This document shows, one piece after another, positions 1 through 13,900 of a stretch of DNA of 64,000 bases. The notes beneath the pieces were generated by a model. It was not told the origin of the DNA and made no database searches. It saw nothing but the letters and a program-made list of their open reading frames with translations. The DNA is from Rhyacichthys aspro (lineage: Eukaryota; Chordata; Actinopteri; Gobiiformes; Rhyacichthyidae), in the NCBI GenBank assembly GCA_036850595.1, contig CM072152.1, positions 6,839,640 through 6,903,639 of the forward strand. Reading direction: 5' to 3'. Positions within the stretch are counted from its first letter, which is position 1. Each line of letters opens with the position of its first letter. Position numbers and translations under genes: made by a program.

Positions 1-1771
1 ATGATGACAAAAAAGACTTAAGCTGAAGACATGAGTCACATTTCCACAGAGCAATACATTACAGTTTAGGACAGTATGGCACACTTTAAGAAGCTTTTCA
101 AAGAAGTACTGTCAAAATAAGTACAAATTATACCAATTATTGCTTTGCTCATGTTGTAAGCTTTGGTTCCAAAAGTATAATTGTAAGTATAATTGCTGCA
201 CATAAAGACTGAGGTCTGTTGCTTAACCCTCCTTCTCAGTAATCCTAACCAAGTATCTTTACGTATACATGACTCATTAACTATTTCACAAATAGCAATA
301 TCACAAAGAACTGTTTGTATCACAATAAAGTCTTATTATCTCATCTTATTGTCTGATTATGATACTTAATTTTTGCCTGAGAAAATCATGGTACAAACAA
401 AGCCGTAAATCAAATTGTGTTGTGTCCAAAAAAATAAATAAATTAAAAAAAAAAGACCCGATTAGTCCCAGTTAAGTCGTTCAGTTGTGATATAGTCACT
501 GTTTTGACGAGTGGAAGTAAGTCCAGAGCCTTATATTTCCTCATGTAACCCAAATCAGCTAAATGAGTTGAACTTTTTAAAACTGCATTTAAAAACCACA
601 GGTTATATTATTATCATCAAAGTGTTCAAAATTGTGACTGCATGTCGCTTGCTTTTCTGATATTGTGCAGCCCTAATCAGCGGCCCAAATAGCTTGCTTG
701 TGTGTTAGCATATTTCTTATTATTTGAATCGTTATTCCCAAAACACATTAAAGTATAACACTCACTATTGTACATTATAACAAGTGGCATACTGTATTTT
801 TTTGTGATCATTTTTTGATTAGTGTTTTCTTTGAAATTATAAAGGTTAGTGGGAGTGAGTTCAGACAATAACATAATAACAAAAGTCAAATGGTCAGATA
901 GATATAGTATGTGAAAGAGTACATACCATCAAAATGTACATAAATAATATGCACACTTACAGTTCAATGACATATACTGACAATCATAATAATATTAGCC
1001 ACACCCATCCCTCCCTCAAACTCCCTTTTTACCCAAACAGGACCCCACTGACCCAGTTAAAAAAAACAAAAAAAAAAACAAAACTCAGTTCTGTTATTGC
1101 TTGTTTCTGTATAATAACCTTTTTTTGACTTTTGCATTTGAGTCATGCCTTATTCCATGTTAGCTAAATCGAGGAAATGAAGAAGCCATCTTTGTAAGGT
1201 CACAGAATTAGGAGTTTTCCATCTGCAAGTAGTTAAACGCTTGTCTGCTTAATTTTTTTGTTTGCTTAACAGAAAATGTTTAGCTATAAATGTCATACAG
1301 TAAAAGAACATTTGGTGAACTGTACTGTCTTAAGATGCAAGAAAGCATTTCTGAAATACCATTCTGAAAGGCTTTACTTCCTGGGGACTCCCACACCATG
1401 AGGAAGAAGCATTTTGAGAGCAAAGAGATATATTTTTATTATTTATTTATTTATTAAACTTTTTGTCATATCATTAAGCATTTGTGTAACACCATACTAC
1501 CAAATAATGTTATTACAATTTTTGTTTTTGCCTACATAAAAAAACACACAAAGAGAAGCCCACTAAATTCCACTCTCCAACTCTCCAATAAATACTATTA
1601 ATTTCAACTATTTCTTCAGCAATCCTTTTCATGTATAATTTAAATGTAAGGGCCAAAACAACAAAAGCGTTTTTGCAGGACACATAAAATCTTTGGTCCC
1701 CATCCTTGAGTTGTATTTGCAAGATGTACCAAAAACCTTCTACTGTTCTCACTAACAACACTGTCCCGTAG
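1..1771. other. Intron sequence upstream of the first visible exon
   Basis: AT-rich noncoding sequence. No exon for the earlier half of the ephrin-binding domain was found in any frame, so the preceding exon lies left of the window. A short TTTA-type run lies at about 1432-1458. The stretch ending near 677 (ATTGTGCAGCCCTAATC) resembles the end of the hAT-type short elements common in fish, but I could not find its other end. The 3' end at 1771 is a TAG acceptor. Confidence 0.6.
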
Positions 1772-1921
1772 GAGACGTTTAACCTGTACTACTACGAGTC
1801 GGACCGTGCTGTGGGCTCGTCCATTCGGGAAAACCAGTTCATCAAGATCGACACCATCGCTGCAGACGAGAGCTTCACCGGAGTCGACCTGGGAGTACGG
1901 CGACTCAAACTCAACACTGAG
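1772..1921 (+). CDS. epha8: epha8 exon: ephrin-binding domain, middle part
   Basis: Fifty codons in phase 0 on both sides, starting ETFNLYYYESD and ending RRLKLNTE. The internal IDTIAADESFTG is a signature of the Eph ligand-binding jellyroll. The exon follows TAG at 1769-1771 and is followed by GTACCG. In mammalian EPH genes this sequence lies inside one exon of about 660 bp that carries most of the domain. Here it is a separate 150-bp exon, so introns interrupt that canonical exon on both sides. Its identity as Eph sequence is clear; the left boundary is inferred from the acceptor and from loss of similarity. Confidence 0.88.
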
Positions 1922-4900
1922 GTACCGCTGCTGCACACACTTCTACACAACATCCCTTTTTCTCCACTTTTACTCGTATTAGCAGGAGTCGAGGGAAATA
2001 TTGAGCTATTGATAAAAGGCTTAAAATTGGTTTTCAATAAGTTGATTTATACTTGTATTAAATATTTGACATTGTTATAAAGTTAGAGCTTACACTGTAC
2101 AATGCTGGTGATATAGAGGCAATCAATTCAGAGTTAGCACACACGCCAAAAACTAATTTAGGCTCTGATCGCCCTGGAATGGTAGCTTTTTGTTGGTGGT
2201 TTATTACTCCACTGTTATTCCATTAAGCCACAGTGCGATTTTAAACAGAATGCAGCATGGCCTTCAACTGATATATGTGCAAAGTATTCAGTGTATTTAA
2301 CGATCCCATTTTTGAAATAAAAGGTTGCATCATTAAAAAAGGCATTATTACCACCATGGCACTCTAAAAGGTCAAATATTGGATGTGTTTTTACCAGGAA
2401 GATCTTTGTGGTGGCCATAACTCATAGACAGTAGATTAATAAAATATAGAACTGGGGGTCAACTCCAAGAATCCTGGCTGCCATTGGCTCTAATTGAAAA
2501 TTTCCACTTATAATTGAAAAACTGTCCAATTTTTGGCTCTATAGTTACAGAGACCTCTTCAGTTTTTCTGTCGATAAATAAAACTGGCAATATACATAGT
2601 CTGCTACTAATCCTTCATTTATTGTGGTTTCCTAGGGCTTCATTTATAAAAGAAGGTGTAAGATCTCTACTGAGCAAGTGTGTACACCCAGTGGCCAAAA
2701 ATAGCGCACATCAACAAATATCCACATATAACCTTCACACACTCACCTGAATGCATTTTTCCCATTTATAAATCACACCTGGAGTAGTAATGTGCGCAGG
2801 TTAAACCCCCTCATGCCTCAGTTAAAGGACAATGCAAATTTGAGCATAGATGAGTTTTATAAATAAGGCCTGTGGTCTTTAACATGGATTATTTAGATGA
2901 TATCACATTTTTATTGGTCCTGGTATTTGCAACATACATACATACATACATACATACATACATAAATACAACCTTTGGCAGATCAATATTTTAAGTAATG
3001 TTGAATCAACAAGTCAGAAAAAAAGAGACTATGGCCTTTAAATTTCTATTTTTTGATTATTTTAAGGTGGTTATACTACTGAAAATATAGTATTGACCAA
3101 TGTATTCCCCTTTATTCAACTTCATACAACATCTTACATAATGCACCAGGTTAAAATGAAATCTTGGTTCGGTTCAGCCTGTAGAATGAAGGAGCACAAA
3201 GTTGGTGTCAAACAGTACGTTTAGGAATAAAAATGTAAATGTATTCTTGATCTTGTCACATGTATTAATCGCTCACATTCTTCTAACCTTCTCATCAACC
3301 ATATTCTTGTATTTCAAACCAACTGATCATGTCATTTTGCAGATTTCCCCGGGGATAGAGTTGATGTTCGAAGTGATAAATGTTGAAAGGCTGATTAGAC
3401 ATTCATCCTGCCATTTGTAAATGTACTATATCACAGCAAGAAGCATCTCAATAAAACTTTTCTTGCGATTTCATTCGGGCACCCTACATTAAAAGGGCAC
3501 CATGTGTTTATTAGCGGTGGTATTTTTCACAGAATGAGGAAGAATTCACTAACGCTCCTCCGACAGCAGCTGATTAAACAACATATGTTTCAGTTCTGAC
3601 GTGGACTCGGTAAAGCGCTAAAACATGCTGATTACTGCTCAGACAGACCCACACTGCTCATAATTATCCGTCTAATTAGCCCACAGTCTTCGCGTTTTCA
3701 AAGCGGTGAGTCAATCTGACAATGAAAAATCTGTTCTATCCATCTTCAATCCATCACGTCAGTTTGTAAACACGTTCTCACGGAGCAGCACTGAGGCCTT
3801 TTTCAGTCTGGTTTTGAAAAAGTCCAGTGTATATCAGTTTCTACAGTATAGTAAACAATGAATGCACTTCAGACACAACCTTTTTTCTTGTTCACAGTGT
3901 TGTCTTTGAGGAATCGGTTGGTGGCACAATGGGATGAGTTCTGGACTGGATGAGCAGTATAACAGATTTTAGCATACATACTAATTTAAGCATTGTTTGT
4001 AAATTTATTTAAAGAAGATTCATTCATTTTCTACCGCTTAGTCCCCTTGGGGTGGCTGGAGCCTATCCCAGCAGCTTTGGGTCTTAGGCAGGGTACACCC
4101 TGGACAATGGCCAGTTAGTCGCAGGGCTGACACTTAGATAAAGAACATTGACAGACAACCATTCACTCTCACATTCAGTCACTAGAGATAATTCAGTTGC
4201 CAATTGAAAGACCACAGTCAGCCGACAGTGTTTGAATCAGCCACAGTCAGCCAAGGATGTTTTGAGTCGGCCGGGATTTGAACTCACGACTTTCTTGCTG
4301 TGAAGCAGGAGCGCAAACCACTCTGCTACCGTGGATAAAAATGTTGCCAGTTTTGAGAAATTAGAACATGTTAGTATCAGAAAACACCTAACACTACATG
4401 AGGTGGCCTGCAGATATTTATAACATTTACATACTTCTTCATACTTCCTTGTTTAAAAGTTGTGCATTCATTTAACTGTTAAAACCCCTGTTTGAAATAG
4501 TGCATTTGCCTGTGTGCATTACCTGTTCATAAAACGGGACACTACTGCCTTTAAATGAGTTTATATTATACGTAATTTTTGTATACATGTCTTTATATTA
4601 TTTCCCCTCACAAAAACTTGAAGAAAAAAGTTGTGCTATTAGACGTCTTGATACAATTTGCCGTGATAATGAGAATCAGCAGGGACGTACTGTTGGCACT
4701 GAGCACATAAAGATGGAAAAACCCTCCTGTTTTGTGTTTTCTTTAGTTGTGAGTGGAGAGTGTGATTAATGACTGCTGCCAAGCACCGCCAAACTCTGTC
4801 CACAAATTCAATCACTGTTCCATGTTTCTACAGCGAGACTTCAGAACACAACTTCAGAAACTCTATTCCTCTTTACAACAGGCCCTTATTTCAGAGGTGT

Positions 4901-7900
4901 GCTACATGACTTAATAACAGTGTAGTTTCTAAATTATAATTATACTATTATAATGAAACTTTTCATAAATAGCTAAACATTATTTGAGCTGACTGTTTGG
5001 CAAGTTCAATAAGTAGGTAATTTTAATTTCTCTAAATCAGTGAAGCTGCTGTAGTTTATGATGCGTTCAGGTGCTCCTTGGGAAGCTTAGAATGCTTTGT
5101 TCTGACTTTGTTGCATTGATATGCTTTCATCTCAGAGTGTTTACATTGATATTCAATAAAGAGAAGATGATTTCATAAAACAGTAGCCTCATATAATCCT
5201 GCTATGCTACAAACATTTCATACATAATGTCATAATGTTCAGGACTGCTTTGCTAAGCTGAACCAAGACTGCAGGAATGCAGCATTGGCCTAAGCAGAGC
5301 ACTGTGAGTGCAATAGTTCAGTTAGAGGTAAACTTTCAGTAGTCCAGTTAGACGGCCTAATCAAGCCATGAGCAAACTCCGACAAAGTTCTGCATGTGAA
5401 TGGACTGATTGTGAAAGTAGCCAAGGTCAGATATTGTATTTTTTCTCTGAGCGTTACATTACCTGTTCTAAATTAGGACCCCTTCAGACCTTGCATTTCA
5501 ATTTCTCGTCTAGTTTTTCTCTTGTATTCACACCTGACAGAGATTACTTCAGTCATAGACTTGGAATTGAGTCGAGTCATTGGCTTCATTTTCATTCTTG
5601 GGACTCAACTGGGAAAATCTCATTAATGACTTGGACTTGAACTCGGACGTGTAAATTCTGAGACTAACGCGCTGATGCCTCAGACTTGGGCATAGATGCC
5701 TCCGAGTACTGCTCATGTGCAAAGCTCACCCCCGGTTTTGAGAGCCATTCCCCAGAAACCTAAAGTTGAAATTTAAGTGGTCACATTGTGTTAATAATGT
5801 AGTTTTATTTGAATATCCAGGATTCTAGTCTCAGTTAATCCTGAAATCTTTCTCAAACCCAACCTTGATGGACTTGACTTGAATTTTTTTTGGTGACTTG
5901 GACTCAAAAAACTACTAACTATCCCTGCCTCCTGAGTTTGGAGTCGATCGGTTCTCTCTTTCCCACTTCATTTGTAAAACTACACCAGCTTCTGATAAAA
6001 CCAGCCTTGTTCTGACATTTAACTCTACTGCCTCCTGGCTTATTACACCATCTTTACAGAGAGGTCATTTCTTAGTGCAAAAGCCACTATGTTCAATGAA
6101 TGCTTCACTCCCTGATTTGTTTACTATTGTAAACTATTAAACCTAAACTTTGCTGTACAACTTTCTTTCTGACAGCTTTAATGTTAAACACTTAATTAAT
6201 CACCAGATTGTATGTACAGACACAAGCTCACTGGCCCAATCCTATTAATAAATACAGACATAATCAGGGGCTTAAATATGAAGTCGTGCAGCTCCTGTGA
6301 GTGGGGCTTTGCTAAAAACATGTCACTGATGTAGAAGGTCTCTCAATGCAAGACAGGACTCAAACCATTCACCAGAGAGATAAATGCATCCTCAGAATGT
6401 ATTCACGGTGCATATGAAAAACACACAAATTTAGAGGCAAAAATCTAATAAAATGTGTGTTACTTTACCTCATATTCATTTGTGTCATGTGTCACGTATT
6501 TTGTCATAATGTAGGCTTTGCATTTTTATGTCCTAAAACCATTCCTATTTAAGTCCAGCGTTAGCATCCGCTTCAATCGCTAATGTTCTCTGTCCACTCA
6601 CTGACAGCACACACATGTTGTCAGTCAATCAGCACTATTGGCCTTTTGCCGAAATCATTTTCTATTTGCATAATTTGTCATTTTTGGTGAAAAAGTGAAA
6701 TTGTGCTCAGCTTTAAAAAGTGTAGATTTCTATAAACTTTTATTTAGTTTTTTAGTGAGGTCATCCATGTATTTTTTTTTTTTTTTTTTTAAAGATTAAT
6801 CCAGCCATACACCCACATAGCATAACACACAATCTTTTCTATATAATGTAATTCCATAGAAATTTTGTGACTTCTTTTCTGTCATTTTCTCCAACGTTTA
6901 ATACAAGTTTAGCTTTCAAGAAGACAATCTAAACGGTTAGAAATCTCTGTAAATTAGCCAATGCATCTTCTGTGTGTCCTTTAGGTGCGCGGCGTGGGCC
7001 CTCTGTCCCGGCGGGGCTTCTACTTGGCCTTCCAGGACATTGGAGCCTGCATCGCCCTGACAACGGTGCGGGTTTACTACAAGCGTTGTGTGGGCGTGAG
7101 CCGTAACCTGGCCGTGTTCACTGACGTGGTGACGGGGGCCGACTCGTCCTCTCTGGTGGAGGTCCGGGGCCAGTGTGTGGACCACGCCGAGGAGAGGGAC
7201 ACCCCCAAGATGTACTGCAGCGCTGAGGGGGAGTGGCTGGTGCCCATCGGACGCTGTGTGTGCTCGGCCGGCTTCGAGGAGCACCGGGACTCCTGTGTCG
7301 GTGAGTACTCCAACAATCAGAGCTCTGTGTGTCATCATCATGGGTCTTTTAACAAGTATCAGAGACCAGTTTCAATAAAAACAATAAGGGTTCACAGAAT
7401 TTTTAAAGAGCTGGTAACTTGTTGCTATACTAATCTATACTAATGTTAAGAATAAGAGGGTTATTATATATATTGAAATTCCTATTTTCAGGAACCAGTC
7501 AATTTGTTGACATGGCAATATGTCCTTGAAATAGCTTCAACAGATATTAAAATAGTCATTTTCATTATTTACATTAAAAGTGTAATAATGACTCTTTTCT
7601 ATAATGCACATGGATTAAAAAACTAAACTTTTGAACACATATAACATAGCTCTGTGGAGTTAGTGTGTGGTTTTGAAGCAGACTGTTGTGGATGCTGAGG
7701 GTGCTGGTCCTGTGCCAGGCCTGTGGTGCAAAGCAGACATAATTACACTTTAAACGTTTGTCAGTTGGACAGTGACGTTAAGCTGACCTAGCTTTAAGTC
7801 AAGTGTAAAGCATTCTTTGGCTTATTAAAAGCACAATGTCTGTCTGTGCAATGATGACCGCATCAGTATAACAGGACAATACTGTACTGACCACAAAGGC

Positions 7901-10900
7901 TTGTTTTTACATCCGATTTTGGCATCAGCCCAACTTTTAAGAGTGAAAACTAACAACACAACCTCTTCAATTACTTTTGTCTGGAGGAACAGACTATAAA
8001 AAGAAGCATTTAGCCTAAATCTGTGCACACTCTGCCCTGTCCTGGTTGATAAAATGGTAGATACGAGTACAAAATTAAGCAGTTGCATTAATTATACACT
8101 GCAAATGCTGTATATGAGTCTGTATGTGCAATCATGACCAGCCTGGGACTATTTCTACAATGCCAAAACACAGAAAGTGTGCCGTGCCTGAAGACAATTT
8201 GTAAAAATGTGCCATGCTTTCAATGTGGAATGTGCTTTACACTGTGGTACCTGATTGGAAATTATTTGTAACAAAAACAATACTGGTCATTTCTTTTTTT
8301 TATTCAACACTTTTTTGCTGCTATTGCTCCACATTTTCTCTTTGTTTCATTTTATTCCAACTGGTTTTGCTCTTTCCACTTCCAAATGCTATCAAGTGTC
8401 ATTATAGCATCACATCTTGTCATGCTCTTACTATTTTCATTTAGAGCCTGAGGTCTATGTGCCGCTCAGTTTAATGAAATGGTACCAGAGTTCAGTTAAA
8501 AGCAGATGAAGACCCAGCTTTTATGAGCGGTGTTAGCATCTCATGTTTGGTGTGCAGCGAAGTTTGTATGGTATGCATTCAAACAAATAAGGCAAAAGGT
8601 TCATTTACATTTCAAACAGTGCCATCGTGGAAGATTCCTCTTACCTTCAACTTAAGGTGCTTGGGTTAAAACCGGGTGAGCTCATCTGGTGTTTTTTCTG
8701 CTGAGGAAGAGCTCAACATTTATTACGTTCGACTTTGGTCTGAGGTAAGCGCTCGGGCAGAAGAGTGTGTCGAATGTAAAAAAGCATTTGGAAGGTTCTG
8801 ACCTCTCTGCTGCATAAAGAAGTCTGTTTGAAGCTGTTGTCTGTGAATGAAGCCACATCAAAGTGAAAGGCAAAAGTTCAAGCATTGGTCAGTAGCTGCT
8901 CGGAGGTCGACGCATACGCAGCGGCTGAGACGTGATTTCGGGTCTCTGCAGACTTTTCTCATGGTTCTGACTGACTGACCTCCGAGCAGGACCTGTGCAT
9001 ATTTCAGGTCGCCGTGGGTTACCGTAATTAAAACCTATTAATCACACAGCCATGGATAATTAAACGCTAAAAGCAGTTTGTCAGCTAAACGAGCCGGACG
9101 CGACACGCAACACCGGTTCCTCTCGAGCACACACACACACCTGAGTCTGGGGCCGACGTGTGTTTGGTTCAGGGGCCACCAGCTAAAAGGCGTTTTTTTA
9201 ATTACTCGCAGGTAATTATCATCTGAGCAGAAATGCAAAACAGGCCATTAAGAAGAAAAAGTGTGGTCTGAGATGTTGTGGAAGAAGTATATTGGAAACA
9301 ATTTGTAATAACAGCACATTGTTAAGTATTATTTAACCCTCATTCTACTAATTTACTTTAAATAAATGGACCTCTGACTTGGGAATATACATTTTTCTTA
9401 GAGTATTTTTTTTTTTTTCTTAAACATTTTTAGCCATATCGTACATGTCGTCGGATGATAAATTTAGAAAGTTACAGTTCATTTGCAAGTTTTATTTCTC
9501 AATAACAGCCTAGTTTTAATTACATTTAAATCACACTTTGTCAAATCACATTTATGTATGATTTTCCTTAACCATTTATCCTAGTGTTGTTTTATTTTTA
9601 GTCATTTCAAGACTCCTGCATTGTGGATTTTATTTTACTATTTGTGCAACAAAATCAGGACTTTTAGAGGCCATCTTTATTTAATGATATGACATAAACA
9701 AGAAATTTAGTTTGTAATATGCATAGGCCCAGTTTTTGGCTCTTCTTGTAATATTATATGTCTAATGCTTGTTTCATTTTCACACACTTATGTTGTTTGT
9801 CAATTTAAAACATTTTTTGAGATAAATGAAAATTCACAGAGGATGTTTAAAATGAAATAAATTATGGACTAAACCAGCTTCATATGGCATCACGTTCCCC
9901 TCAACAACTCCAGTGACAGATATAATATTCAATACAGGGTATATAGATACAAGTATTTACAAATAAGAATCAAATAATTAGGTGATAAGACATCAGCTAA
10001 AAATAGAAAATAAAAGATAGATTTTATATTTAGATAATTAGATAGATAATTAACCCAAACTTGATGTAATAATATATTCAGTGTTGTTTAAACTGTTACA
10101 GAACCCTTATTATTTCAAAATGATGCTGGTTGGTTATTTTATACTTTTATGCAAATATAAAATTTCCAAAACAAAACCCATAAGCATCGTTTAAACTTTA
10201 TCATGTCACTCTAAATGCTGCATTTATCTCTGACATTTTCCAAAATGGCTCAGAAATCCTTTACAGTTGATGAAACGAAAATGAGACCCGCAGAAAAACA
10301 TGAACTCAACAGAAATGTCCAACTTTTATTCCATAGAAGGCCAACAGAGGGACTGTAAGATATTTTTACTTTGTATAACCAGAAACGAAAATCGAAAAAA
10401 TTATTATATTTTTATAAACACACATTTTAATCTTTTAATGAATTTCCGATTACATATTTTGTTATTTCATACATAATACTTGATCATAATTTAACTAGTT
10501 ATGAGTCAGTATTTATTTTTACTGAAATCCTATATAATAGTTTTGAGTTGACAAGTTTTAGAAAGAATAGTCTTGCAAAATTCTATTCATTAACAATTAG
10601 AAATGTTTTTTTTTTATTATTGTTTTGTTTTTTTATGAATGTTTAAATCTTTTGATTAATGAGCTTTAATGTATTTTCAATCTTTTAAAAAAAAAAAATC
10701 ATGTTAAATTGTGTTTTGTCTAAAAATATAATCAGCTAACTTTCATCAAAATAATTATTCATTACTATTAAATTAACTGAAACTTGCCACTGTATACTAT
10801 ATAAAAGTACATAGTGTAATATAATAATACTATAGTACAATTATATATTACATAAAAACCAAGAAGGGTCTGTTTTTCCTTCTCCCAGATAGACAAAGTG

Positions 10901-13900
10901 CATTAGTTAAGATTAAACAGTTTTTGGCTTCATTAAGTCACACGGTTTGTTCTGGCCTTATGCACAATTACTATTTTCCAAAACTTATCCGACAGTTACT
11001 TTATCACATGATTTGTGGTCTGTTTCATGGTGAACATGGACAAATGAGTATTTCTGCATAGATCACTCATCCTCTGTGCTGAATGGACTAACGTACATGA
11101 ATGTAATCCAACGAAATGATGCCATTTTGTTGTTTCTGATGGTCCAATGTGAATTTACAGGTACACTACTTAGCACTGTGTGGGTGGATATTCTAAGAAG
11201 CACGTGTGGACAGGATCATTTTTTAAAAGGAGAATGAGATTTCCTTGCCTGTGTGAGGACTTACATTCTCATTAAAAAATAAGTAACAGTTCCTGGCGTA
11301 TACCATAACATGTTGGTATAAAACATAGAAGAAAATTCTACATATCTGCCATTAGCTTAATGTCCATTTTCCATCCAGAAGACTGCATTAGCCCTTGTTT
11401 CCTAGAAAAGGCCTCTTTAGGTGGTCCTCAGTAGCGCTAATGTTTTTACTGCTTCGTTTTTTATTTACTATTACATTACGTAAGACAGCGTGAGCAGAGG
11501 GCGGGTGTATGTATCTGCAGCGGATGTCTAGTCTCTTCAGGCTCCAAACTGGGTCACCGTGTTAATTCACCCTTACCAAAGTCAGCCACAGTCACGCACA
11601 GACAACACAGACAAGACCAGTCCAGACCAGACTAGAGTAAGATGGTGGAGGCAGGGAGACTATGTAATAGTGTGTATACGACTGTGTATATTATACTACT
11701 TTCTACATTCTGGTTTCGTAGAACCTTTTTTTTTTTTTAAACAGGATCATCCATTCTGTTACAGTCTTTGTGATATATGATGTATAAACATATTTGTATA
11801 TTCTGTGTTGGTAAATCCATACTTCACACATTTACACTCAAGTGTCTTTTTATCTTATTTTGTTTAATTAGAGAGACCTTACTTTGACAGGTTTTTTTTT
11901 CTTTTCAAATATATATATAAAACCTTCTTGGTCTTTCCTGTCTTGCCTCATGGTCCCTAAAAACCTGGTCTTGTCATGGTGTCAGTGCACTCCAGTGAGC
12001 TGTCTAGACCAGTCAAACTTGCTGATCAATCCCAGACAACCCCCAATAGTCCAGACCAGAATGATGTTCAGTAACTTCAGTGGAAAGTGTCCAAACACAA
12101 TCTGCAAGTCTGTATGAAACAATGTCACGCTGGCCACCAACAAAAGTGAAAGTTTTAGAAGTGCCCCGAATAAAAAACCCAACAGTGTGCACTGCTTTGT
12201 ATAAAAGCATTGTTTCCGATGCTGTCTGTATTGACTTGTAACATGAGCAGAACTTGTAGCAAAAGAGAGCTAGCGATAGACTGCAAAAATTTTAGTTTAG
12301 TGCAAACGGATACATCTATACCGTTGGCTACCTGCACTGCCACAAGTAGGATTGACTTTTGTTAAATTCTGACTCTCCCCGTTCTAACTAAACTAAGCTA
12401 AAATGCCAAGACTCTGTACAAGGCCCAATCCCGGACCAGAATACATGACCAGACCAGAATAAGATGGTGGAAGCTCGGCGTCTTAAGTGGGTGAAGCGCA
12501 GACATGTTGTGTATGTGTGTGCTAGTGTGTATACCAGCGTGCCTAAGTGCTCCTCCTCCCCTGACAAAGGTGCAGAGCTTTGGCTGAGAGCACGGCATCA
12601 TGTGTGTGCACGGAGCCAAGGGTTGCGTGACATGCCGCTAAAAGTGTCAGAGGGAGGGAGCGGCCCGGCGGAGCGCTCGGCTGGACCTCCTCGTCGACTC
12701 CACTTTAAATCAAAGCCCCGTGTGTGGACTGTGTGCATACATGCGCGCTCCCCCCGGTGCTGCTGGAGAATGGATTAAAGTGCCCCATACAGTGAGAGCG
12801 ATCGAGGACACACTGATATGAGGCACACACACTTAGGCCGGTCACATCCACTCAGCTCAGCCTGCCCAGCCGAGCTTACGCACACACCAGAGGGGGGCGG
12901 CCCCACTCTCACATGTGGGTTAGTGCTGCTCGCTGCTCAGTCAATGGAAAAGGGGCCTGTCCCTTACGCAGTGCACCGGCCCACTGCCCTGAGACGTCTG
13001 ACAGGAAGTGGGACGTAATACAGCAGTCCCAATACAGTAGTCGTATAATACTACAGGAACTAAACCAGTCTATATTTATCTGCATTACACAAGGCTGTGT
13101 ATAAAAGATGAAATAGACAAGTCATACTGTTATTATTTAAAGGCTATAACAGTTGTGTTTTTCATTTATAGCATATTATGTCAACACATTTCAGTCCTGA
13201 GAGTTTGTAGAAGTTAATTATACATTTATGACATTACCAGTTTTCAGATCGCGACCCACAAAATAACAGTGTGAGAGACCTCCCCACTGTCCCCTGAGAA
13301 GGTTAACATGCTGCACACAGACACAAGGCCAATATACTGTAAAACAGGGATGGCAACAACATAAAGAATACAACCTAACAACCATATTATCATTTTAGTA
13401 ATACAAGAGTTGTGAGTACATCAGTAACAGGAGTCCCAATGTAAAAACGGAACTAACAAGTGAACACAGTGTGCAGGAGCAGGACAAAAGCATAAACATT
13501 AAACATGTCAAATTAACATGGTTTATTTTGAGGTAAACGAGTTATGAGTAAGATATGCTATTTATGATCCTCCAAGAAAATTCATATTTCTATGACCAGA
13601 AATGTACATTATACCATACAGTCCATGTGCAATGTTCTATATATTAGTAATGATAAACACAAAAATGTAACATAGTAGTTGTGTAGAAAAAAAAAAAATA
13701 TTTAAAATTGTCTTATTGTCAGTATTCCTTTTAATAGAAGGCACAAAAAAGTCAATATTATTTAAATAATTCCAATGCACAATTATTATTTTGTCATCAA
13801 CACAATATTAAATTAAATATCAATTTAAATGTAATGTTCAGACACTCCATTAAAAAGAAGCTTCATTTGGCTTGACACAACTCTCCTATGAACAGTTTTA

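Larger units (their letters stand above)
1922..6984. other. Intron within the ephrin-binding domain (5.1 kb)
   Basis: Phase-0 GT-AG intron between LNTE and VRGVGP, a place where mammalian EPH genes have no intron. It holds a short TIR element (2635-2870), a CATA microsatellite, a tRNA-headed SINE (4018-4334), degenerate ACTTGG-type repeats (about 5548-5930), a moderately GC-rich block at 3525-3790 and a T-tract near 6771-6791. No coding potential beyond chance open frames was seen. Confidence 0.8.

Noticed and set aside
1..1771. Search for the missing N-terminal Eph exons and signal peptide
   Set aside because: No frame shows the conserved segments that precede ETFNLYY; they must lie outside the window.
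6937..7341. 134-codon minus-strand open frame opposite the ephrin-binding exon
   Set aside because: It lies exactly antisense to the well-supported Eph exon and reflects its GC-rich codons; no recognisable domain.
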